From Janibacter alkaliphilus (GTDB lineage Bacteria; Actinomycetota; Actinomycetes; Actinomycetales; Dermatophilaceae): a stretch of DNA of 64,000 nucleotides. The DNA lies in NCBI RefSeq assembly GCF_013408565.1, contig NZ_JACBZX010000001.1:2418001-2482000 (forward strand). Direction: 5' to 3'. This document shows positions 35,314 to 43,400 of this stretch, one piece after another. The translations under genes and the position numbers were made by a program. The number at the start of each line of letters is the position of its first letter. The stretch's first letter is position 1. A model generated the notes under the pieces. That model did not search any database. It saw only the letters and a list, made by a program, of their open reading frames with translations, and was not told the DNA's origin.

Positions 35314-36498
35314 TCACAGCTGCCGCTGCAACGCCTGCACGTTGCGCACGTAGGAGCGGGTGTCGGTGTACATGCCGTTCTCCTCGACCGAGCCGAGGCC
35401 CTGGTAGTAGCCGGCGATCGCGTCGGCGGGGGAGTCGGCCATCTCGGTGAGCGTCTTCAGCAGCAGCACGCCGGCGGTGATGTTGTCGTCGGTGTCCAGC
35501 AGGTCGAGCTCGCGGCCGGCCATCTGCGAGGCCCACTCCCCGGAGCTCGGGATGACCTGCATGGTGCCGATGGCGTCGGCGACCGAGACCTTCTGCTGGT
35601 TCCAGCCGGACTCCTGGTAGGAGATCGCCAGGGCCAGGGAGGGGTCGACGCCGTGGCGGCGGGCGATCGCCGTGATCTTCTCCTTGGTCGCGGTGCGCGA
35701 GGGCACGGTCCGCGACTCCAGGATGCTGCGGTGCCGGTCCGCCGAGGCCACCACGTCGTCGGCGTAGGTGCGCCCGGCGAAGGTGTTGCCCCCCGAGGTG
35801 GACGAGCCGGAGGAGGAGCTGGTCGAGGACGAGGAGCTGGTCGAGGTGCTCGTGGACGAGCCGCCCGGGACCCGCAGGCGCTGCCCGGGCCGGATGAGCT
35901 CGTCGGTGCTCAGGTCGTTGACCCGGGCGAGCCGGGCGGTGGAGGTGCGGTAGCGCTGGGCGATGCCGTCCAGGGTCTCGCCGGTGCGCACGGTGTGCCG
36001 CGAGGCGCTGGTGCGCTGGTCGGCCTGGGTGCTGCGCTTGGCCGGTCGGGCGGCGGTGCCGGTGACCCGCAGCCGCTGCCCGGGCTGGATGAGCTCGCTG
36101 CTGCCGATGCCGTTGAGGCGGGCCAGCCGGGTGACGCTCATGTCGTGCCGCCGGGCGATCCCGTCGAGGGTGTCGCCGGTGCGCACGGTGTAGCCGCGGG
36201 TCGGGCCGCTGCGTCCGGTGCCTGCGGAGGAGCTGGTCTCGGTGGAGCCGCTCGAGGCGCTGGGGATCACCAGGCGCTGGCCCGGCCGGATCATCGAGGT
36301 GGCGTCGAGGTGGTTGCGCCGGGCGATCGCCCCGGGGGAGACGTCGTAGCGCTCTGCGATGTCGTAGACCGTCTCACCGGTACGGACCGTGTGCCGGCGC
36401 CCTTCGGCCTCCTCGGCGGTGGCCACCTGCTCGTGCGCGTCGAGGACGGGCAGGTCGGCGGCGACGGCGGGGGTCGGGACGACGAGGGGCAGGACCAC
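35314..36498 (-). CDS. LysM-domain lytic transglycosylase
   Basis: The 394-residue exported protein has three LysM peptidoglycan-binding repeats at about 35-79, 100-145 and 165-211, each ending IRPGQRL or IQPGQRL. They are joined by Ser/Thr-rich linkers, the last a run of about 25 Ser/Thr/Gly. A C-terminal soluble-transglycosylase domain (about 265-392) has the catalytic Glu in ISYQESGWNQQ and GTMQVIPSSG. The short N-terminus has a hydrophobic stretch ending AVAA; it seems brief for a signal peptide, so an upstream start is possible. GGAGG precedes the GTG. It stands next to pknL. Confidence 0.85.
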   Translation of the reverse strand: MVLPLVVPTPAVAADLPVLDAHEQVATAEEAEGRRHTVRTGETVYDIAERYDVSPGAIARRNHLDATSMIRPGQRLVIPSASSGSTETSSSAGTGRSGPTRGYTVRTGDTLDGIARRHDMSVTRLARLNGIGSSELIQPGQRLRVTGTAARPAKRSTQADQRTSASRHTVRTGETLDGIAQRYRTSTARLARVNDLSTDELIRPGQRLRVPGGSSTSTSTSSSSSTSSSSGSSTSGGNTFAGRTYADDVVASADRHRSILESRTVPSRTATKEKITAIARRHGVDPSLALAISYQESGWNQQKVSVADAIGTMQVIPSSGEWASQMAGRELDLLDTDDNITAGVLLLKTLTEMADSPADAIAGYYQGLGSVEENGMYTDTRSYVRNVQALQRQL

Positions 36499-36790
36499 GG
36501 GGCCTCCGGACGTGACGGGCGGGCCGGTGGCCGCCCGGGACGGGTGGGTCGGTCGTGGTGACGACCGACGATCGGGTACGCACCGAGCGGGCGCGACCGG
36601 TGCGGCGGTGTCAGTGTTGCGGTGTCAGATGATGTTGTTGTGACGTCTGGCGCAGCTGTGATGTGTGGTGCTGATGTGAGCTGTGATGCTGCTGAGACGT
36701 CTGATGCTGCTGTGCACGACCGTAGCGGAGGACGCGCGCCGGAGCCGGGTGCTCGCTCCCTCGGGGTGTCGCGGCTGCCAGACTGCCGCC
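36499..36790. other. Divergent intergenic region with TGATG-rich repeats
   Basis: This 292-base gap serves the minus-strand lytic transglycosylase and the plus-strand Rv2175c-like gene. The stretch at about 36603-36720 is AT-richer and low-complexity: it repeats CGGTGTCAG twice and AGCTGTGATG twice, and is full of TGATG and GCTG steps. An open frame from 36683 would join the Rv2175c-like gene but its translation looks non-coding. I see no clear -35/-10 pair. Confidence 0.45.
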
Positions 36791-37279
36791 GTGACCGACG
36801 CGAGCAGCACCGACGAGAGCAGCCCCGACGAGAGCAGCACCGACGACCGCAGGGTCGACCAGGGCGCGAGCAGCCAGGACCGGGCCCCGGCCGAGGCCGC
36901 AGCGCCTGGTAGCCCGGTGCCCGCCCCCGACCCGCTGGACGAGCTGGAGTGGCTGACGCTGCCCGACCTCGCCGAGCGCCTCGGCCTGCGGCTGACCCAG
37001 GTGCGTCGGCTGCTCGACGACCGGGTCCTCGTCGGGATCCGGCGCGGCGAGCGTCGGGTGCTCAGCGTCCCGGCCGACTTCCTCGACGATGAGGGCCCGC
37101 TGCCGGCGCTGGCCGGGACCTTCACCGTGCTGGCCGACAGCGGCCTCGACGACGCCGAGATCATCGCCTGGATGACCGCCCGTGACGAGACCCTGCCGGG
37201 CGGGCCGACGCCGCTGGCGGCGATCCGCGCCGGGCACAAGACCGAGGTGCGTCGCCGGGCCATGGAAGAAGCCCTCTGA
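36791..37279 (+). CDS. Rv2175c-like DNA-binding protein
   Basis: The 162-residue protein has an acidic Ser/Asp-rich N-terminus (about 1-48), then LEWLTLPDLAERLGLRLTQVRRLLDDRVLVGI, a winged-helix HTH, and a conserved C-terminal half ending MEEAL. In M. tuberculosis, Rv2175c is a PknL substrate whose phosphorylation blocks DNA binding. The many N-terminal Ser/Thr residues here could serve the same purpose (inferred). The GTG at 36791 follows a CAGACT box; longer versions have no support. Confidence 0.82.
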   Translation: MTDASSTDESSPDESSTDDRRVDQGASSQDRAPAEAAAPGSPVPAPDPLDELEWLTLPDLAERLGLRLTQVRRLLDDRVLVGIRRGERRVLSVPADFLDDEGPLPALAGTFTVLADSGLDDAEIIAWMTARDETLPGGPTPLAAIRAGHKTEVRRRAMEEAL

Positions 37280-37284
37280 GGGGC

Positions 37285-37311
37285 CGCCCCGGGAGGTGAG
37301 CCTCGGGGGCG
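37285..37311. terminator. Imperfect hairpin between convergent genes
   Basis: CGCCCCGGGAGG pairs with CCTCGGGGGCG around a TGAG loop, with one unpaired base. It lies between the Rv2175c-like gene and the end of idsA and could stop transcription from both sides. Confidence 0.45.
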
Positions 37312-37362
37312 CGGGCGGGTGGGGTCAGACGCTCGGTCGGTCCGGTCTGAGGCGGTCCCGGC

Positions 37363-38445
37363 TCAGGTGCTACGCGCGGTGGTGATCTCCACCAGCTCGG
37401 CCAGCACCGCGGCGGCTCCCGGCTCCAGCCCCGGCGCCGCGGCGAGCGCCTCGTGCGCCCGTGCCGCCCCGCGGGCGATCTCGTCCTCCACCGCCGCCAC
37501 CGCACCGGTGTCGGTGAGCACCGCGCGGAAGGCGTCGACGTCGGCGGTGCTGAGGTCCGGGTCGCCCAGCCAGGTCTCGATCCGGCGGGCGTCCAGGTCG
37601 TCCGCCCCGGCCAGGGCCCGGGCGACGAGCACCGTGCGCTTGCCCTCGCGCAGGTCGTCGCCGGCCGGCTTGCCGGTGCTGGCCGGGTCGCCGAAGACGC
37701 CGAGGACGTCGTCGCGCAGCTGGAAGGCCCGGCCCAGCGCCAGGCCGTAGCGGGAGAGCGCGGCGCGGTCGTCCGGGTCGGCGCCGCCGGCGGTGGCGCC
37801 CAGCAGCAGCGGGTGCTCGACCGAGTACTTGGCGCTCTTGTAGGTGATGACGTGCCGGGCCCGCTCGATCCGCTCCTGCTGCGGCAGGTCGTGCCACGGG
37901 CGCACCGCGGTGACCACGTCGAGGTACTGGCCGGCCATGAGCTGGGTGCGCATCCGCTCGAAGACCTCGCGGCCGGCCATCAGCGCCGCCGGGGGCAGCC
38001 CGCTGCCGGTGTAGAGGTCCTCGCACCACTGCAGGCACAGGTTGCCGGCGAGGATGGCCCCGGAGAGCCCGAAGCGCTCGCCGTCGCCGAGCCAGCCGCG
38101 CTCGCGGTGGGCCGTGGAGAGCACCCGGTGCGCGGCCGGGCGCCCGCGGCGGGTGTCGCTGTCGTCCATGACGTCGTCGTGCAGCAGCGCGGCCGCCTGG
38201 AAGAGCTCCATCGCCGCGGCCACCCCCACGGCGCCGTCGTCGTCCGGCTGCCCGGCGGCCCGCCAGCCCCAGTAGGCGAAGGCGGCCCGCAGCCGCTTGC
38301 CCCCGGAGAGCAGCTCGCGCACCGGGGTGATCAGGTCGGCGACGTCCGGGCCGATCTCGGCCAGGGTGCGCTCGTGCCGGTCCAGCTCGGCGTCCAGGCG
38401 GTGCTGGACACGCCCGCGCAGGTCGTCGGCGAAGGGGTCGGTCAC
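37363..38445 (-). CDS. idsA: Polyprenyl (geranylgeranyl-type) diphosphate synthase
   Basis: The 360-residue prenyltransferase extends allylic diphosphates with isopentenyl diphosphate. The first Asp-rich motif is HDDVMDDSDTRRGRP (near residue 89) and the second is LRDDVLGVFGDP, the DDxxG form usual in actinobacterial IdsA. SGGKRLRAAFAY and YKSAKYSVEHPL are family blocks. Chain length cannot be read reliably; C20 is likely. GTG at 38445 has GGAG at nine bases. It is the Rv2173 counterpart and divergent from metF. Confidence 0.92.
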   Translation of the reverse strand: MTDPFADDLRGRVQHRLDAELDRHERTLAEIGPDVADLITPVRELLSGGKRLRAAFAYWGWRAAGQPDDDGAVGVAAAMELFQAAALLHDDVMDDSDTRRGRPAAHRVLSTAHRERGWLGDGERFGLSGAILAGNLCLQWCEDLYTGSGLPPAALMAGREVFERMRTQLMAGQYLDVVTAVRPWHDLPQQERIERARHVITYKSAKYSVEHPLLLGATAGGADPDDRAALSRYGLALGRAFQLRDDVLGVFGDPASTGKPAGDDLREGKRTVLVARALAGADDLDARRIETWLGDPDLSTADVDAFRAVLTDTGAVAAVEDEIARGAARAHEALAAAPGLEPGAAAVLAELVEITTARST

Positions 38446-38561
38446 GCGGGCTCCTCGTCTGCGTCTGCGCGCCTGTCCTGGGGCGCGGTGGGTTCGGTGG
38501 CGTCCCTGCGGCGCTGGTCTCACCGTCGGGTCGGTGGCAGCCTACGACGCCGGGCCTCGGT

Positions 38562-38567
38562 TATCGT
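38562..38567 (+). promoter_or_regulatory. -10 box of metF, leaderless type
   Basis: TATCGT ends seven bases before the ATG at 38575. No ribosome-binding site is seen. Confidence 0.5.
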
Positions 38568-38574
38568 CGCCGCC

Positions 38575-39483
38575 ATGAGCGAGCAGCCGCTGCGTCCCGA
38601 GTCCGGGGTGGGCACCATCCGGCGCCACCTGAGCGACACCCGACCCACGGTGAGCTTCGAGTTCTCCCCGCCGAAGGACGACACCGGCGAGGAGGCCCTC
38701 TGGGAGGCCCTGCGCCAGCTCGAGGCGGTCGGCCCCGACTTCGTCTCGGTGACCTACGGCGCCGGCGGCTCCAGCCAGGACCGCACGCTGCGGATCACCG
38801 AGGAGATGGCCCGGCGCACCTCGCTGACCGCGATGGCCCATCTCACCTGCGTCGCGCAGTCGGTGGACGACCTGCGCGAGGTGCTCGCCGGCTACGCCGC
38901 GGCCGGCATCGACCACGTCATGGCGCTGCGCGGCGACCCGCCCGGCGACCCGCGGGGCGAGTGGGTGGCTCATCCCGGCGGGCTGGACCACGCCGACCAG
39001 CTGGTCTCGCTGGTGCGCGGGTCCGGGGACTTCGAGGTCGGGGTGGCCGCCTTCCCGGACGTGCACCCGGACTCGGCCTCGCTGGAGGAGGACGTGCAGA
39101 CCCTGGTGCGCAAGGCCGACGCCGGGGCCACCTTCGCGGTCACCCAGATGGTCTTCGACCCCGAGACCTACCTGCGCCTGCGGGACGCGGTCTCGGCGCG
39201 CCGGGAGATGCCGATCTCGGCCGGGATCATGCCGATCACGAGCATCCGGCAGATCACCCGGATGGCCGAGCTCATGGGGACCCCGCTGCCCGAGGCGGTG
39301 CTCTCCCGGCTGCGGGCCGTCGAGGACGACCCGGCAGCGGTGCGGGAGGTCGGCATGGACATCGCCACCGAGCACGCCGAGCGGATGCTGAGCGAAGGGG
39401 CGCCCGGGCTGCACTTCATCACGATGAACCGCTCCACCGCCACGATCGAGCTGCGCTCCCGGCTGGCGGGCCAGCTCGGCTGA
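38575..39483 (+). CDS. metF: 5,10-methylenetetrahydrofolate reductase
   Basis: The 302-residue FAD-dependent TIM-barrel enzyme makes 5-methyl-THF for methionine synthesis. Blocks are VSFEFSPPKDDTGEEALW (with the catalytic Glu), VTYGAGGSSQDRT, HLTCVAQS, HVMALRGDPPG and TQMVFDPETYLRLRD. It ends GLHFITMNRSTATIEL. No riboswitch is possible given the seven-base spacing to the -10. It corresponds to Rv2172c. Two copies of GCCGAGGTCGGGG follow the stop. Confidence 0.95.
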   Translation: MSEQPLRPESGVGTIRRHLSDTRPTVSFEFSPPKDDTGEEALWEALRQLEAVGPDFVSVTYGAGGSSQDRTLRITEEMARRTSLTAMAHLTCVAQSVDDLREVLAGYAAAGIDHVMALRGDPPGDPRGEWVAHPGGLDHADQLVSLVRGSGDFEVGVAAFPDVHPDSASLEEDVQTLVRKADAGATFAVTQMVFDPETYLRLRDAVSARREMPISAGIMPITSIRQITRMAELMGTPLPEAVLSRLRAVEDDPAAVREVGMDIATEHAERMLSEGAPGLHFITMNRSTATIELRSRLAGQLG

Positions 39484-39552
39484 GCGAGGGCCCGCCGCCG
39501 AGGTCGGGGCCGCCGAGGTCGGGGGATCGGTGAGGTCGGCGCCGCTGCGGGG

Positions 39553-39600
39553 TTGACCGGCTGTCGGTGACTCGGGGTAATCTTCGAACACACGTTCGAA
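39553..39600 (+). promoter_or_regulatory. SOS promoter with perfect LexA box
   Basis: TTGACC (39553-39558) and TAATCT (39578-39583) form a -35/-10 pair 19 bases apart. Directly overlapping the end of the -10 is TTCGAACACACGTTCGAA (39583-39600), a perfect palindrome with seven-base arms around ACAC. It matches the actinobacterial/Gram-positive LexA consensus TCGAAC-N4-GTTCGA. A bound repressor would cover the transcription start. A GAGGAGG and the GTG of the DUF6504 gene follow at 39618. Confidence 0.9.
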
Positions 39601-39617
39601 GCACCCGAGGAGGAGCC

Positions 39618-39965
39618 GTGTCCCGCCGCGTCGAGGAAACCATCGAGGTCCGCCTGACCAGTCCCGAGGAGATCCCGTCCGGGGCCTCGTCCGGGACCCT
39701 GACGACCGGCGGTGAGCCGTCGCCGGACCAGTTCCTCTGGCGCGGGCGGCTGTACCGGGTGACCGGGGTGGTCGACCGGTGGCAGGAGCGTCGCTCGTGG
39801 TGGCGCGAGGCCACCCGTGAGCGTCCGCTGGGGGCCGTGCCGACCGGCCGTCAGGTCTGGCGGGTGGAGGCCAGCCCGGGCCGTTCCGGCGTGCCCGGGG
39901 TCTACGACCTCGCCGACGCCGAGGGGCCGGACGGCTCCTGGCGGCTGCTGCGGACCCAGGACTGA
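39618..39965 (+). CDS. DUF6504 family protein, SOS-controlled
   Basis: The 115-residue protein has a short N-terminal strand (RRVEETIEVRLTSPEEIPSG) and then DQFLWRGRLYRVTGVVDRWQERRSWWREA, the DUF6504 core, rich in Trp and Arg. Homologues are found as small partners of actinobacterial DnaE and Y-family polymerase genes. No catalytic motif is seen; an adaptor role is a guess. The GTG start has GAGGAGG four to eight bases upstream, right after the LexA box. Five bases separate it from the next gene. Confidence 0.8.
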   Translation: MSRRVEETIEVRLTSPEEIPSGASSGTLTTGGEPSPDQFLWRGRLYRVTGVVDRWQERRSWWREATRERPLGAVPTGRQVWRVEASPGRSGVPGVYDLADAEGPDGSWRLLRTQD

Positions 39966-39970
39966 GCGGC

Positions 39971-40459
39971 ATGATGCGCACCACCAGCACCCCCACGTCC
40001 GGCACCGCCACGACGGGCACCGCCACGACGGGCACCTCCACGCCCTCGCCGCTCACGCTGCCCTCGGTGACCACGGCCATGGACCTGCTCGCCGCGGCCG
40101 GGCAGAGCCTCGGCGAGGCGCACTGGGCGGCCACCCTGCACGCCCGCTACGCCAGCACCCGGGTGGCCGTGCTGCGCGCCGCCGCGGCCGTCCTGGCCGT
40201 CCGCGGCGGCCCGCACCGCGGCCGTGGCCCGACCCCGGTGTGGGAGCTGCTGCCCCGGCTGGCCCCCGAGCTGACCGAGTGGGCCGAGCACTTCGCCGCC
40301 GCCCTGCCCGAGGACCCCGCGGACGGGCGCGGGCCGGTCTGCGTGCGGGTGGTCGACGACCTGCTGCGCGACGGCGAGGAGTTCACCCGGATCGTCGCCC
40401 GGACGCTCGGCCTGCCTCCGGTCCCGGTCACCGCCGACCTGACCACCCTCACCGGATGA
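39971..40459 (+). CDS. SAV_6107-family HEPN protein
   Basis: The 162-residue helical protein fits the SAV_6107 HEPN family, with MDLLAAAGQSLGEAHWAATLHARYASTRVAVLRAAAAVLA and the C-terminal LRDGEEFTRIVARTLG. The N-terminal 30 residues are a Thr/Ser-rich tract from a repeated GGCACCGCCACGACG-type sequence. No R-x4-6-H ribonuclease motif is visible, so it is probably a non-catalytic adaptor. It lies five bases after DUF6504 and overlaps dnaE (ATGA). Members of this family typically precede an actinobacterial DnaE gene. Confidence 0.8.
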   Translation: MMRTTSTPTSGTATTGTATTGTSTPSPLTLPSVTTAMDLLAAAGQSLGEAHWAATLHARYASTRVAVLRAAAAVLAVRGGPHRGRGPTPVWELLPRLAPELTEWAEHFAAALPEDPADGRGPVCVRVVDDLLRDGEEFTRIVARTLGLPPVPVTADLTTLTG

Positions 40460-43400
40460 GACCGGGAGCGGGCGACGGCTTCGCCCATCTGCACGTCGCC
40501 TCCGGCTTCTCGCTGCGGCACGGCACGAGCACCCCCGAGGACCTCGTCGCCCGGGCCGTCGAGCTGGGGCAGCCGGCGCTGGCGCTGACCGACCGGGACG
40601 GTCTCTACGGCGCGGTGCGCTTCGTCCGGGCCGCCACCGCCGCCGGTGTCGCCCCGGTGCTCGGGGCGGACCTGGCGATGGGCACCACCGCGCTCGGCGG
40701 ACCCACGGTGCCCCGCCCGGGCGGGCGCACCCCGGTGCGCGGCGGCGCCGAGGTCGACCCCCGGCTGCCCCGGGTGACCGTGCTGGCCCGGAGCGCGGCC
40801 GCGGGCGTGCCGCACGCCGCCGGCTGGGCGGCCCTGTGCCGGCTGGTCAGCGACACCCACCTCACCGGAGAGCGCGGCGACCCGGTGAGCACGCCGGAGA
40901 TGATCGCCCGTCGGGCCGCCCCGGCCGGCTCCGCGTCCGCCACGGGGCCGGGGGAGCCCGGGCCGCTGCTGGTGCTGCTCGGTCCCGGCTCCGACGTCGG
41001 TCGGGCGCTGCTGGCCCGGCGTCCCGAGCAGGCCCGTGCCCTGCTCGCCGCCTGGCACCGGCTGCTGCCCGGCGCGGTCGCGGTCGAGGTGGTCCACCAC
41101 GGGGGCCCGCCAGGCACCCCGGCCTCGCTGTCCCACGCCGCGGCGCTGCTCGGGCTGGCCGACGCCACCGGCACCCCGGCGGTGCTCAGCGCGAGCGTGC
41201 GCCACCTCGACCCGCAGGACGCGGTCGTCGCCGACGTGCTCGACGCCACCCGACGCCTCGTGGTGCTCGACGAGCGTCATCTCGACCGGGTCACCGACGC
41301 CGCCCACCTGGCCGGCACGGCGAGCATGGCGCGGGTCGCCCGCCAGGTGGCCGAGGCCGCCGGCGGCGCCGGCCGGTACGCCGGGGCCGGCCCGGGGGAG
41401 CGGGCCGCGGCGCTGCTGCAGGACACCGTGGCCACCGCCCTGGCCTGCGCCCAGGACGCCCGCCACGACCTCGGCATCGGCCGGGTGCACCTGCCGGAGG
41501 CCGGGGTGCTCGGCCTGCGCCCGGACCAGGACCCGCAGCGGGTGCTGGCCGAGCGCTGCCGGGCCGCCGTCGGCAGCCGCTACCCCGGAGCCTCCGCCCG
41601 GCTGCAGCGCCAGGTCACCGAGCGGCTCGAGGACGAGCTCGACGTCGTCGCCGCGCTCGGCTACCCCACCTACTTCCTCACCGTCGCCGCCGTCGTCGAC
41701 CTCATCACCGAGGCCGGGGTGCGGGTGGCCGCCCGCGGCTCCGGGGCCGGCAGCCTGGTCAACCACCTGCTCGGGATCAGCGCCATCGACCCGGTCCGGC
41801 ACGACCTGCTCATGGAGCGCTTCTGCTCGCCGCTGCGGGCCGAGCTGCCGGACATCGACATCGACGTCGAGTCCGCCCGGCGCACCGAGATCTACGAGCG
41901 GATCCTCACCCGCTTCGGCCGCGAGCGGGTCACCTGCGTCTCGATGATGGACACCTACAAGGCGCGGCACGCCATCCGCGACGTCGGCGCCGCCCTCGGG
42001 ATGGCCCCGACCGAGATCGACGAGCTGGCCAAGTCCTTCCCGCACATCCGTGCCCGGGACGTGCGCCACGCCCTGACCGAGCTGCCCGAGCTGCGCGCCC
42101 GCGGCCTGGACGGGCCCGACGGGCACCGGCTGAGCACCCTCTTCGACCTCGTCGAGCGGCTCGACGGGCTGCCCCGGCACATCGCCCTGCACCCGTGCGG
42201 GGTGGTCCTCTCCGACGCCGGCCTGCTGGACCGCACCCCGGTGGAGTCGAGCTGGCTGGGCTTCCCGATGAGCCAGTTCGACAAGGACGACGTCGAGGCG
42301 CTCGGGCTGCTCAAGCTGGACGTCCTCGGGATCCGGATGCAGTCGGCGATGGCTCACGCCGTCGCCGAGGTGGAGCGGGTCGACCGGCGCCGGATCGACC
42401 TCGACGACCGCGACGACGTGCCGCTGGAGGACCCGGCCACCTTCGCCATGATCCGCACCACGCACACCCTCGGCTGCTTCCAGATCGAGAGCCCGGGCCA
42501 GCGCGAGCTCATCGGCAAGCTGGGCCCGACCGTCTTCGACGACCTCATCACCGACATCTCCCTCTTCCGGCCCGGGCCGGTGAAGTCGGACATGATCCGG
42601 CCCTTCCTCGAGGCCCGGCACGGCTGGAGCAGCCCGCAGTTCCTGCACGAGAGCCTCGTCGACGCGCTCGCCGAGACCGAGGGGGTGGTCGTCTTCCACG
42701 AGCAGGTGCTGCGGATCGTCGCCGAGACCACCGGGGTCACCCTGGCCCAGGCCGACGAGGTGCGCCGCACCATGGGCACCCCGGACGGGCAGCAGCGGAT
42801 CGAGGCGTGGTGGCGGCCGGCGGCGCTGGCCCGCGGCTACCGCCCCGAGGACGTCGACCGGATCTGGCAGGTGCTGGCCGCCTTCGCCTCCTTCGGCTTC
42901 TGCAAGGCGCACGCGGCCGCCTTCGCCATGCCCACCTACCAGTCCGCCTGGCTCAAGACCCACCACCCGGCGGCCTTCCTCGCCGGGGTCCTCACCCATG
43001 ATCCCGGGATGTACCCCAAGCGGCTGCTGCTGGAGGAGGCGCGGGCGCTCGGGGTGGCGATCCTGCCGGTGGACGTCAACGCCAGCGGCGCCGAGTACCG
43101 GGTGGAGCGGCTCGACCCCGGCGCGCGCACCCTGGGGGAGGCGCGGCCCCCGGCCGACCCGGACCTGCCGGACGGCACCGGCTACGGGATCCGGGTGGCC
43201 CTGGCCGACGTGAAGGGGATCAGCGAGGAGGAGGTCGCCCGGATCGTCGCCGGCGCCCCCTACGAGTCGCTGACCGACGTGTGGACCCGGGCCCGGCCCA
43301 GCCGACCGGTCCTGGAGCGGCTGGTCCTCGTCGGCGCCCTGGACGCGGTGCACGGCACCGGCACCACCGGTGGCGGCCTGGGGCACCGCGGTCGGCTCAC

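Noticed and set aside
36683..36790. Extended N-terminus of the Rv2175c-like protein from ATG 36683
   Set aside because: The added residues come from the low-complexity tract and have no family match. The GTG at 36791 follows a plausible promoter box and gives the expected length.
37363..38445. Second Asp-rich motif of IdsA reads DDVLG instead of DDxxD, suggesting inactivation
   Set aside because: The DDxxG form is usual in actinobacterial polyprenyl synthases of this type, so it is not a defect.
39168..40291. Minus-strand frames opposite DUF6504 and the HEPN gene
   Set aside because: The plus-strand frames have a LexA-controlled promoter, ribosome-binding site, tight spacing and family matches. 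The minus-strand frames have none.
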